From Flectonema sp. DT1601 (Eukaryota > Euglenozoa > Diplonemea > Diplonemida > Diplonemidae), in the NCBI GenBank assembly GCA_964019425.1, contig OZ025817.1, positions 248,001-312,000 on the forward strand: a stretch of DNA of 64,000 nt, written 5' to 3'. Below, in pieces: positions 33,201 through 43,500 of this stretch (its first letter is position 1; each line of letters opens with the position of its first letter). Below the pieces are notes generated by a model. It ran no database searches. It was not told the DNA's origin and saw only the letters and a list, made by a program, of their open reading frames with translations. The position numbers were made by a program, and so were the translations under genes.

Positions 33201-34664
33201 CCGGCCCCTTCTGTTTTGTTAGATGAGGATGAGCTCACTGGACTCTCCTTGTCATTCTCTTCTATTTCTTCCATCTCTTTCCAGACTCCCCCACCTGAAC
33301 TCATGTCAACGGGATCGCAAACACTTCCTGCTGATTTCGCTATAGTGATAAGAACTCAATCTGACATGGGTTCTCAAACCCCCTTGTACAAAAAAAAAGA
33401 AGGAAAATTAAGGCTGAAACTTTCCTTGAAATGCCAGATTTTAGAAAACGAATTAGAGCAAATGAAAGAACGAATTTTTTATGTTCTATTTTTATTTTAC
33501 TTTAATGCGATGTCAGCCTCCCTCGAGAAAGACAAGCAGTTACTAAATGGATTACCTGTTGAGATCAAAGCTACCAACCAGGATCCATCCTCACTTCCTC
33601 CTGCGCCCCCTGTTTTAATTATTGAAAAAGATAGAAAAGAATATGAACTTCTGGAAGGAGTAATTCAACGGTTAACAGCAGAACGCGATGAATCGAAGAC
33701 TTCTCTTTCTGCACTAGTTCGACAATATGACTTAGTGGAAGATTACAGGAAACGTGAGCTCGCAAATCTGACTCAGAGAGCAGACCTATCGGAAATGGCA
33801 CTCTTTAATTACCATCAAAGGTTTGTTCTTCTGTCGAACGAATTGGAGACCAAATGTAATGAGGAAAGAGAAAGTAAAATAAGACTTTTCTATACTCAAC
33901 AGGAGGTCGAGAGTTTGCGTGCCGCGCGTCCCCGTATGACCCACTTTAGTCAACAAGTTTCCCCCCGAACCCCCGTTCTGTATGAATCTGTTGCTATGAT
34001 GAAGATAGCAAAGAACTACCTCTCGCTCTTTACAACTACGAGTAGTCTTTTTACTCCTCTTATTAAACCCCTTATCCCTACCCTTAATTATATCACCCCT
34101 CTTTGTCCTCTAGCCTCAATTCCTCCGACAATGCCGCAGAGTGAAGCTCTCGACCGCACGCCGACCAAGATTTTACGACAAGAGAGTCACGTTATCTCCG
34201 TTAAAGAGAATACACCTATTGCGAGACAATGGTCCGAGGGTAGGATTGACTTACTCGAGAACTACTGTCGAGCAGTAGATGACTCTCTCGAAACAAACGA
34301 GAAAGCGGCAGAGCTCTCAGAACAACTTCTGGATGCCCAACTTCGCCTCTCGGAGCTGAATCACCAACGGTGTACAACTCACGCAGAGCAGCTTGAGCAA
34401 TCCATGATGTTAACGGGACTGGCGAGCGATTTAAATGCTCAACTCGCCTTGGCACGGTCTCAAATTGCGGCCCTGAAGTTCCAATTAGCTTCATGGGCAG
34501 AAGGTTTGAGTCCGCCAGACACAGAAGAACATGAGGAAAATGAAACTCCGCCGAGAAAGTCTGAGCGTTCAACTCTGAAAAAACGAACCCCTCCATCAAG
34601 ATATCGTTACAATCGAAGGAGATGTTCTGCTGATGACGTTCACGGTGACTCCACCCCCTTGTAA
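30285..34664 (+). CDS. LINE copy A fused protein: reverse transcriptase, CCHC knuckle, restriction-like endonuclease and coiled-coil region
   Basis: An uninterrupted 1,459-codon frame. It lacks the N-terminal zinc fingers present in copy B because the copy is 5'-truncated. Residues about 65-400 are the RT (KCAPGPNCIPY, FADDLQL). A C-x2-C-x7-H-x4-C knuckle (CVLCGKVNPTLRHVLTGC) and a PD-(D/E)XK endonuclease follow (RPDIFIYSFF…LILELTCPNEDRF…KEKKYLKL), as in R2/HERO/NeSL-like LINEs. From about residue 958 the frame passes without a stop into the coiled-coil protein (CYASALSILL…). That part has a Ser/acidic region, heptad-rich helices, a hydrophobic centre and a basic C-terminal tail (LKKRTPPSRYRYNRRR). 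The Met at 30285 is internal to the full-length gene, so this may not be translated as such. The RT primes on nicked target DNA; the coiled-coil part may bind RNA or self-associate, which is inference. Confidence 0.85.
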   Translation: MKRIFRMYRNLEKKNLFKKLQDKFRQNPFTAIKEELQKEDPQPPSLDIPEEKIIEHFKNNYCDNEKKKTDFTHPSFLPKSDYKTMDDIQFPSFEQFGILLSKKKNKCAPGPNCIPYVVWKKVPTFMEALYKVLKRIFELKAYPDSWGLAFVTMLPKPNSDGKDISKTRPIAVGNCDGKIFNTVIQEAVASHTLSKFNFQKGFRKGVSGCIEHATITSEIFKEVKALRKNLTIVWVDLADAFGSVKHQLIFFALKYFGIHERIIGFYKRYYSSMRVQIRVGEGLTPTIPFEVGVFQGCVSSPTLFNLVFQLLLFSLAVHQQEAYEFNNKSLQLLVAAFADDLQLTTSSKAGAKLLIKSLEQFLSWSRGMKAKPQKCIAHSFVQGKPANPDLKINNVPITNLQEAGEFKYLGRWFEPNAKEQKLRERLTTFTRNFLKKVDAMPLYGSQKAWSVQHLLLSRLTWSLMIHDLSLPFAKKMDKIIKPFLKKWWGFVRSANTVILFTGSKNTVGLRHKRVETLYKQAQSIKLDILRSSQDSDMHGVYNVIMEKSSNWSKKFSASAEWERLIKFFSYRSLAKQSAGLGHRLRDLRTTRPDLLKRFEVEATDELLNSLNKLQVQGQWKEWSKCMINDFTWNKVLREGNPAYISFQLKAVTNTLPSQDNLKRWNITNVDQNCVLCGKVNPTLRHVLTGCPVSLTQGRFTWRHDSVLKRIVIFLEELIIKANKRKENLPPPSQTFLKTGENKPLERISKETGELSLANDWVILDDVGDNRLIVPLEVCHVSSSLRPDIFIYSFFAKRALILELTCPNEDRFETSHVLKEKKYLKLRDSIIANGFDCNIFTIEVGVRGNICMDQLNIWTRHIGSPLAPTKALFCDCTRIARQCSYVLFQTRNLPTWHSRPLMRSIKEEPATASFIKDGKEIFPVEEVKIHKVTKLKTIEKLTIERSWLEKCFIWQTCYASALSILLIANGSSSPAPSVLLDEDELTGLSLSFSSISSISFQTPPPELMSTGSQTLPADFAIVIRTQSDMGSQTPLYKKKEGKLRLKLSLKCQILENELEQMKERIFYVLFLFYFNAMSASLEKDKQLLNGLPVEIKATNQDPSSLPPAPPVLIIEKDRKEYELLEGVIQRLTAERDESKTSLSALVRQYDLVEDYRKRELANLTQRADLSEMALFNYHQRFVLLSNELETKCNEERESKIRLFYTQQEVESLRAARPRMTHFSQQVSPRTPVLYESVAMMKIAKNYLSLFTTTSSLFTPLIKPLIPTLNYITPLCPLASIPPTMPQSEALDRTPTKILRQESHVISVKENTPIARQWSEGRIDLLENYCRAVDDSLETNEKAAELSEQLLDAQLRLSELNHQRCTTHAEQLEQSMMLTGLASDLNAQLALARSQIAALKFQLASWAEGLSPPDTEEHEENETPPRKSERSTLKKRTPPSRYRYNRRRCSADDVHGDSTPL

Positions 34665-35990
34665 TTCTCTTTTTCCTTACTTTCACATCACTTTGTTTAT
34701 TTAGTTTTTTAGCTTATTTATTATTTATTGTTCGTTTTTGTTTGTATTATTTTATCGATATGTTTATGTCCGTCAGATCATAACGTTAATCAGGTTAATT
34801 GTTAATTGTTAATTATAAATGGTCTAAACCCCAATCCAAGTTCCCAAGGCTTGGCATAGATTTGAGTGACGCCTTACTGGCCTCCTCATCCTCTATGAGT
34901 GGTGAGGGGGCCAGCAATGGTTTTTTTTTTTTTTTCTCTTATTTCTTTTTTTCTTTTTCTTTTACTCTAATATGAAATATTTTTGAACAAAATGTGATTA
35001 TTAATTTAAAAAAAAAAAAAAAAAATAATAATGTAAATGAATAATAATAAAAAAAAAAAAAAAAACATGCCTTGGGAATACAATCAAAGCCCCAATTAAT
35101 CGGTCCTTTCTTTTTCCTTCTTGTCAAGTGATCGCTCCACTCGACGATCACCAAAACCGATTGTATTTATATCTGTTCTTTTCTCAACGATCGGCTATAC
35201 CGACCATTTTTTTTTTTTTTATAAATAATTGTTTTCTTCTTCTCGACGATCAGTTCCAATTGATCGACCTTTTTTTTTTTTTTTTCCTTTATTCCTTCCA
35301 TCCCTCCCGCTCCCCTAATTTTAAATAAAAACAAGATCAGCTCAGCTTGATCGTTAATCTTTTTTTCTTTTTTTAATTTAAACTGATTGTATTTATATCT
35401 GTTTATTTTTCTCAACGATCGGCTATACCGATCAACCTTTAAAATAATTTCTTCTTCTCGACAATCAGATCCAAATGATCAACCTTTTCTTTTTTTTTTT
35501 TCCTCTATTCCTTCCATCCCTCCCGCTCCCCTATTTGTAATAAAAACAAGATCAGCTCAGCTTGATCGTTAATTTTTTTTCTTTCTTTTTTGTTGGTCCT
35601 AGTCAAGACCTTAAACTGACTAACCGGTCTTAATTTTAAATAAGTGTTAACCTAGTTTCTCTTTTCCTTTTCAATTTCCTTTTAATACTCTCTATCTGGT
35701 CTGTTATGTCATATTTCTCATTTAATTTTATCATCCATTTTACTTTTCACTGTTTCCCATCTACATTTTATTTTCAAATAGTTACGGTCTGTAAAAAAAA
35801 AAAAAAAAAAGTTTAAATAAGTTAAATTGAACATGTTAACTCAATTCCTCAATTCTTCCGTCATGGTCATGACATTCTTTTTCGTTTCTCTAATGCACAA
35901 GAGATACCATCACTCATGAGATACCAACGCACATACGAGATACCAGCACTCCAGAGATACCGACACGCTAGAGACTAGAGATACCCCTTC
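34665..35990 (+). repeat. 3' region of LINE copy A: UTR, hairpin units, GATACC minisatellite
   Basis: After the stop come the GGTCTAAACCCCAATCC block (34820-34920), A/T runs and repeated hairpin units. The unit stems include GATCGG…CCGATC-like and GATCAGCTCAGCTTGATC, and units recur at about 35100-35330 and 35340-35570. An AAGACC…GGTCTT stem (35600-35630) and 17-19-bp repeats built on GAGATACC (35898-35986) follow. The region matches 55520-56740 and, reversed, 27900-29190. Confidence 0.85.
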
Positions 35991-36432
35991 CAGGCTCGCG
36001 TTGCTCGCACACAATTTTTTTTTTTTAAATCTTTCTGAACAAACCTTATTTTTACAACCAAGTCACGTCTGTTTTTATTCCCTGTGTCTAGCTAGGTACC
36101 CGTCCAGGATACAAAATTGGACTTAACTTTACGCTCGCTTCGCTCGCGTTAAGTTAAGTCCAATTTTGTATCCTCATCGCAATCTTTTTATTATTCATTT
36201 ATTACTTTTCTGTCCCAACGGGACGACAAATGAAAAATGTCCTCCCTTAGCTGAAAATGCACACTGCACCCTGTTTTATCAAGTCATATCACAGAATGGA
36301 CGAAGATAAGGTTATTCTTTATTTATTGTTTTTGTTTTTCTGAAAGATAGTTATATTAATATGCTAGCACGAAAACGACGGCTAGGTTTATGATGATTGG
36401 ATATGTGGCTTAGGTTATCTGTTTGTTTCATT
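35991..36432 (-). mobile_element. Probable 3' terminal part of the Helitron
   Basis: Non-coding sequence between the LINE copy A edge and the Helitron gene side. It holds the large hairpin at 36107-36173. On the Helitron's coding strand the hairpin is followed after about 11 bases by CTAG, which fits the CTRR end of Helitrons. The flanking base does not match the classic A-T target, so the exact end is uncertain. Confidence 0.45.
36107..36173. repeat. Perfect 21-bp stem hairpin, candidate Helitron 3' hairpin
   Basis: The arms at 36107-36127 and 36153-36173 are perfect reverse complements (GGATACAAAATTGGACTTAAC and its partner). They are separated by a 25-base spacer containing CGCTCGCTTCGCTCGCG. 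It is unusually long for a Helitron terminal hairpin (usually 16-20 bases in total) but is placed where one is expected. Confidence 0.8.
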
Positions 36433-37418
36433 TGGAAATATTTTATAAACCATTCACAACAGGTTTATCGAACTTGTATCTGCAATGTGTGCGACCCTGG
36501 GATGGAAATATAGGAATTTAGTTATATTAATAAGGTTATCGTTCATTACATTATTTTCAATAAAATAGATATGTGAGAAGAACTACGGGATGGGGAATAA
36601 CAGTGGTGAAAAAAGCATCAGCCGATTGCGGGTTTATAGTGCTTCTGTATGTATGTGGGGTGGGTGACTATTCTACTTCGGCCTCTTGATGCCTTGGGTT
36701 CTTCCAGTGGTTGATCTTTGTTTCGCCTGCTGAGGCTTTCACCGCCAGCGCTTCCTTCTGTCGAAAATGGTAGCTCCTCGAGCGGCCACCCTGCAGGCTA
36801 TCGAGACATCCCGAGCCGCAGCCTTTACCTCCTGCTGACGTTTCTCAACATCAGTTGCCGCTTCCCCTTCGTCGAAGAGCAGCCGCCACCTTCCGAGCAG
36901 ACTCTGCCATTTGTTCCTTCTGCTGACGTTCCCTCAATAGGATCTCCACCTCCAATGGTTCCTTCCTTCGGGCTGGTGTGTGTGTGTGTGTGTTGTCGTA
37001 CTCCTTCAGCTCACGTTCCTTTGCCATGACTGCCGAAGCTTGGAGCTTCAACGCTTCTCTTCGACGAAGGGTTGCTTCTCGAGCAGCCTTTCGAGCTGCT
37101 ATCTGGAGTTCCTTCTGCTTTAGTAAGTTCACCTCCAAGGCTTCTTTCCTTTGAAGGGCACATTCTCGAGCCTCTATCTCCTTCAATCGCTTCTGCTCTG
37201 GCTCCTTCGCCATGACTGCGTGCCACCGCCGGCGTCTTGCTTCCAAGGTGTCCTTAACCATGATGTTGTTACTGCTGTGGAATTATATTTTAGATTTGAG
37301 TTTAATAATGTTATTCAAAACAGGTTAATACATAAACCCAAAAAAATGTGCCGCGTGATCGCGTATTGAACCCTCAGTCACAGGAATGCAAGAGCGATTA
37401 GTCGACGACCATATTATT

Positions 37419-37458
<40 letters not shown>

Positions 37459-37586
37459 TTGTGTGTTGCTATCCTAGGATGAAAATAAGGGTTTATTGTG
37501 CATTAACTTAATTTCCGTCCTGCTCAGTGTTCCAAAACGAAAATGTGAACTTCTGTATGTGCTAGTTTTGCGGGTGACTGTTGTTG
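36433..37586 (-). pseudogene. Tandemly duplicated, decayed 3' end of the Helitron gene
   Basis: The frame at 36851-37261 (MVKDTLEARRRRWHAVMAKE…) repeats the last 190 or so codons of the intact Helitron gene (37620-38215), with many substitutions and small indels. The sequence just past the stop is also repeated (CTACTTCGGCCTCTTGATGC at about 36672 and about 37589). The 36433-36599 block, which recurs at 63372-63596, belongs to this outer unit. A TTTA microsatellite (37417-37460) and a GT repeat (36975-36994) lie inside. The arrangement is a tandem duplication of about 0.95 kb whose outer copy is decaying. Confidence 0.75.
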
Positions 37587-37587
37587 T

Positions 37588-40500
37588 CTACTTCGGCCTC
37601 TTGATGCGCTGGGATTTTGCGGGGGGTGCTTTCCGCTTCATTGCAGCTGGCTTCTGGGACGAAGTTCCAGGCTTTTCTTTCGCCTGCTTTCGGGAGGTTC
37701 TCACCGCCAGGGCTTCTTTTTGTCGAATGGCAGCTTCTCGAGCGGCCACCCTGCGGGCTATGGAAGCATCCCGAGCCGCAGCCTTTACCACCTGCTGACG
37801 TTTCTCAACATCAGTTGCCGCTTCCCTTCGTCGAAGAGCAGCCGCCACCTTCTGAGCAGACTCTGCCTTTTGTTCCTTCTGCTGACGTTCCCTCAACAGG
37901 ATCTCCACCTCCAATGCTTCCTTCCTTCGGGCTGGCGTGTCGAACTCCTTCAGCTCACGTTCCTTCGCCATGACCGGCGGCGAAGCTTCCAACTTCAATG
38001 TTTCTCTTCGACGAAGGGTTGCTTCTCGAGCAGCCTTTCGGGCCGCTATCTCGAGTTCCTTCTGCTTGAGTAACTTCACCTCCAAGGCTTCTTTCCTTCG
38101 AAGGGCAGATTCTCGAGCCTCCACCTCCAGAGCCAGTGACCTCATTCGCTTCTGCTCTCGCTCCTTCGCCGTGACTGCATGCCACCGCTGGCGTCTTGCT
38201 TCCAAGGGGTCGTTAGCCGTCAGGCGGTATGTATCACGCAACCTGATGAGTGCTTCCTCTGGACTGCGGGACCGCAGGTTGACGTAATGCAGACCTAGTG
38301 CATGGATGATTTCCCCCAGCTGATTCCAAATGAAGATAGTTCCGTTGGTGTGGTGGGTTAGAAGAAATGAGAAATGGTCGTGAACCTCATTTTGGTCTTC
38401 CGTAAAGAAACACGACTCCGGGAAGAACCCTCCAACTCGTAGCCCGTCTTGCTGTAGTACGACGATTTTTATATGTAGCAGCACCGCGGCTGCGTCGATT
38501 GCCTCGTTCGTCAGCCAAGACCCGTCGGTTCGATATTGCTCGACCCAGGATGAGTCACTACCTGCGCGGACCATCTCTTCGCAGATCTGGTGTCGGAGGT
38601 CTCCATGGGAAGGGATATCCGCATTCGCATACCAGTGGACATCACGGAGCGCATTCTGTATGGCATATAGAAGGCAGTTACCGTCCGATCCTGTTCGCCG
38701 CATCTCGAGCCCAAAGAGATGCCACATGACGTAGGCGTATTCTTGTGATGGGTGAGTGAATGTTGGATCCAAACGGGTTGCTGAACCGAGGTAGGCCTGA
38801 GGATCGAAGGCAGGAAGTTCCATCCTCTTCCGTTTTCGAGCAACTTCTGAAGGCGCACGCGTCGAAGAAGAAGATGGATCCTTTTTTTGTGCCGCGATCT
38901 TGTGCCACACGGTGGACAGCGATTCGAGAGATGTTTTTACTCCGAAGAAAGGTTTCAAATTGATGTAGTGGGTGTGCAGGCCCCCTGCCGTTTCGCAACT
39001 CCACAGGAAGATGACCCTGGAACTCTGCAACAACAGCCATCTGAGTTCTTCATGCACGGTTCTCTGTGAAGCCCCCTCCTCCTCCTTCTTCTCTGGGAAG
39101 GTAACGATCTGACTGAGGCCGTCTTGTTTCAGCAGCACAATGTCTAACTGCAGGATTCTGGAAGCCGCGTCGACTGCTCGATCCGTGAGCCATGCTGATC
39201 TCCAACTGCTGTGTTCGGAATCCGATGATGATGATGATGATGATGATGATGGGCAACCGTCGTCACTTCTCCGCTGCTGCTCATCTAAGAGTTGTATCTG
39301 CTGACCGATATACTTGCGGAAGCTTTCCGGATCCGAAGTGATGGAAGCAGTATCCACAAACCACGCGGAATCACCGAGCGCAGTGCAGATGGCGGAATGC
39401 AGACAATCACAGTCAGCCTTGGTGTTTCCGAGGGCCAAGCCGAAGAGGCTTTGCAGCACATGGTCGTAGACATGCATCGGATACGACCGCTCGCTGTCTA
39501 GGCGCACTCCAGGAGCGAGGTATATCTCAGGGCTGAGCCACTTCGGCAGGCTAAGCCCCGCTGTCTGGTCGGGTTCGAAGGTGTCGGGTATTCTGGTCCA
39601 CTCTTCAACTTGCTGTGAAACGCCGACGAACTGCTGCTCTTTGATGTTTTGTTGCTCTTCCACGACAGCGTCCGGGTCTTGCGGTGCGTCCGTCCACTCG
39701 TGGTACTCTTCGACCCCAGCTGGCCTTGCAACGTTGCCCCTCGCTGCCTTCGAAGCTTCTTCAGCGACTCTGCGGATCTCCGCTCGGGATCGCGGACTGA
39801 GGGGATGGCCGCGGATTGCCTGCTCGACGCTGCTAATGACGTTCAGCTGGACGGGATTCCTGAACGACTCCCTCTTAGCCGGCTGCGTTGCGACGCGAAT
39901 ATCAGCAGCGTGTCGGACGCGCGTAAATGCCACGTAGGCTTGTCCGTGTGCGAAGAACTCCGATTTCGTCAAGTCAAGCCCAAGACGATCAACGGTTTGC
40001 CCCTGGAGCTTATTCACTGTGAGGGCAAACGCATTACGCACGGGAAACTGAACACGCTCCATCTCGAAGGGGACTTTTCCTGGTTCCGGTGTCAGCTTGA
40101 TCCTAGGGATCAGCACGAACTCCCTTGTCCTGCGGTCCTGGCAATAGAGTACTTTCCGGTGACAGCGGATGACCACCAGCCTCGACCCGTTGCAGATGCG
40201 TGCACCGCTTCCGGAGTAAATGTTCCGAGTGCAGATGATCGGAGAGTTCACCTTGAGCAGCAGCTTTTGGGGAGGCAGCCCTGCGGTGACTTGCGACATG
40301 TAGTCCTCGGTGGCCAAGTCAGGCGAGGCAGTCTCGGTGCAGCGATTGGCGGCGATGAATTCGAACACCCTGCCTGGGAAGGTATTGAGGCAAGCAGCGT
40401 TTAGCTCGTCGACGTCGCTGTTGAGTAGGGAGGCAATTGCAACGTTCTCGTCGATGATGCCTTCGTCCAGCTGGGGATACACGAAATTGATGAGGTCTTG

Positions 40501-43500
40501 CCGTACGTAGATGCGTTCTCCGGAGTTGCCAATCCTGCCGTACAATCGTGTCCAGCCGTTGATGTCACAATTAACACCCTTCCCGAGGCCCTGAGTCCAC
40601 TTCAAGTAACCCTCATCCTGAATCCGCATGCTCTTTGTCAACTCCACCGCCTGAAACCCGTCACCACCCCAGAGATACGATGTATGAAGCGAAGCATTTA
40701 AAGCAGGCATGTCGCCATCTGCCCTCACAATCGGAAGTGTCTGCTGTAAGTCGGCGATGATAATCATGGGGCACCCTCCGAACCGCTTGTTCCACTTGTG
40801 TGAACGGATGCGACGCATGGTCCTGTCGAGCAACTCAAAATGGCGGCGGTCCGTCATTCCTGCTTCGTCCCATAAGATGCAACTGCACTCCTGCAGCGCC
40901 CTCCACTGCTTGCCGTATTCTGTGATGTTGAGCACCTGCAGTTGTTGGTTGTCGTTCAGGACGATGGGGAGTCGGAAGCGCGAGTGAGCGGTTGTTCCAA
41001 GCTCGAGCAAGGTAGCGGCAATTCCCGTCGAAGCAACCGCAATCACACTCCGTGGTACACAGATTCCCTGTTCTCCGCGGGTACTCCTCGCCCAATTCAG
41101 GAAGCAGTTGGCAAGAAATGTTTTACCGGTTCCAGCTGGGGCCTGCACAAAGATGGTGTCACCTGCGCCGCCTCCCTCTGCCTTGCGAACCGCGTTCTGC
41201 AGCATCTCCAACGCCGCAGATTGGTCGCGGTTGCTGCTTCGGATGAGTACCGCACTCTTTTCGTAGGCAGAGTAGTATTCCTCGGCCTTCCTCCTAGCAA
41301 GCATGACCCCCATTGGGATGGACACTCCTCTGGTCGGCAGCGGCAGCGGAAGCTCTTCGTCGAGATTAACCATCGGCAACCCATCCTCGTTGCTGAGTAG
41401 CTGGTGGATGTCGAGAATGCACTCGCGCTCGCGCTCGGGTGGGATGAATCCAACACCGTGAACCTCCTCTTGCAGCTGCCGCTCCTGCGCGCTGAGACGC
41501 TCGTCGTAGCACATCTTGCCTCTGAATCGCTCCCAAGCGCCCTTGATGCAGTTGAGCATCCCGCAGCTGATCAGAACGGCGAAAAGGTACCGAACATACA
41601 TCGAGGAGTAGCACTTCGCTGCTTCGAGCGCCGACTCCGCCTCCTTGTCGTCGAGAAAGAGCCCAAGTGCTGTCGCAGCAGCCAGCATCGTGTCGTGAAC
41701 CACGCCGTCGACCGTCATGGCATCATCGAAGCTCTTCAGGCCTGGGCGCGCGTTGAGGATCAGCCGCAGGCAATACGCTTCGGTGTCACGGGGTGATACC
41801 CAAAAAATCCTGCCTATTTGAACGTCGGTCCAGCGCCTACCTGTTGTGTCCTTGCGCCGGAAGCGAGATTCTTCGCGCGAATACTCATATCCTTGGCGCA
41901 GCTTCCACTCACCCTTGACGTAGCTAAAATAGGTGGGGAAGTCGCGGTACAACAGGGTGCGACAACCGTCGGATTGGTTCTTGTCGTTGAAATTGAACCA
42001 AGCCAGCAGTGTGGTGCTTTTGGACGCGACCTTCTCGGCCAACTCATCCACGGTGTCGTCGCTGTTGAAGAAGATGGTCTCCTTCCCCTTGACGTGGATG
42101 TCAAGCCGTTTGACAGCTGGGACGTTGGAGTGTTGAGGCATGCTCAGAAGGCGGCCCGCAGCCTCGCAAGAACCCATGACCCTTGCATTCTGGTACTGGG
42201 TCACTTCGTCTTGCACTTCCCTCGCACCTTCCTGCTTCAAGACAAAGCTCAGTCCAGGCTCTGCCTTCGTAATGTACTTGAATAAGTACCCGACGCAGTC
42301 GCCCATGCCGTTGGTTAACTCGACGTTGATGTGAGTTTGGTACCTCATCATCAAGCCGGCGTTGTAGGGAACCACCCATTCGTTCCCCTGTCCTCTGTGA
42401 GTGGTGACGCCTGTCCGACGTCGGCGAATGGTCGAGAACCCGGACACACCTATGTGCGATATGTCCGTGAATGGTTTCGGGAAGTTGTTCTTGCAGTAGA
42501 GTTTCCCATCCTTCCCTTGCTTGTGGCACGGGCAGATCACGCCCTGGCGAGAGCAGTCGTTGTGCACCATCTTCGAAGCAATGAGGCTGTAGAGGGCTGG
42601 CTGCCTTACCGGGTCGGGTAGTTCGGCATGGACCACCGAGTCGATGTCCTCAGCTGCTGCTGGTGGATGCTTGTTCCAGGCGAGGAGGTGCATGTGCGGA
42701 AGTCCCCGCTGCTGATACTCGTAAACCCAGACGATGGCGTTGTTCTTGCCGAGAACCCCGCTTCGGATGTCTTCGCGCAGAGCACGTGCCTTGCCGTCCC
42801 AGACACGCATGATGAGCTCCGGTCGGTCGTTGGGTCTCTGGTTCAAAGCCTCCCCGCCTTCTCGCAAGATCTGCTGGATCTCCGGCCACTGGGTGTTGCA
42901 TGTCATGGTGACGAAGAAGGTTGGTTTGCCGTATTTCGCCATGATCGCAAGCGCGTCTTCCCGCAGCTCTCTCTTCCCGCGGGGTCCGCCTTTGAACGAA
43001 ACCGGAAGAATGATGCGTCGGTTTTCGATTGCGGTGGCTGCCTCATTCTGCTGCACCGCCTGCCTGACGTCGCTGGCCGCCGCCTTCCTGCTGTGCCGAG
43101 CTCCAAAGGGTGATCGATACCAGTTGAGACGCAGATGCTCTGCACGTGCCGCCATGTCCAGTATGTACACCTGGGTCAACTTGCCAAGGCGCAGGAGCAT
43201 GTTCTTTCCAGTCCTGAGAGGCCGTTCAAACATGTGAAATCCACCGTACTCCGTGGCACTCACGAAGGAGCGCCTGCTGTTATCAGTGTTTTCGGCAGCA
43301 TAATCGCCATTGTAATCTACCTCACGGCCAGCGTCGCTGTTGTTGTTTCGGGGACGAAATCTCCTGTACTTGCCTAAACCCCAACCGCAGTGGAAGACAC
43401 GCACTGCATCTTCCTGACCACCACCGCTGGCCTTCCACTCCCAAGACGGGGTGGGAAAGATCACGGGGTAACTCAGAATCTCGTACAACGGATCTTTCTC

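Larger units (their letters stand above)
30243..35990 (+). mobile_element. LINE copy A: RT and coiled-coil genes fused in one frame, incomplete at both ends
   Basis: The left end begins inside the RT gene, at the position matching base 48814 of copy B. The right end stops within the GATACC minisatellite, with no hairpin array. RT similarity to copy B is near 99 percent by eye. The 2.08 kb present between RT and coiled-coil gene in copy B is absent here, leaving only a few bases. Confidence 0.9.
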
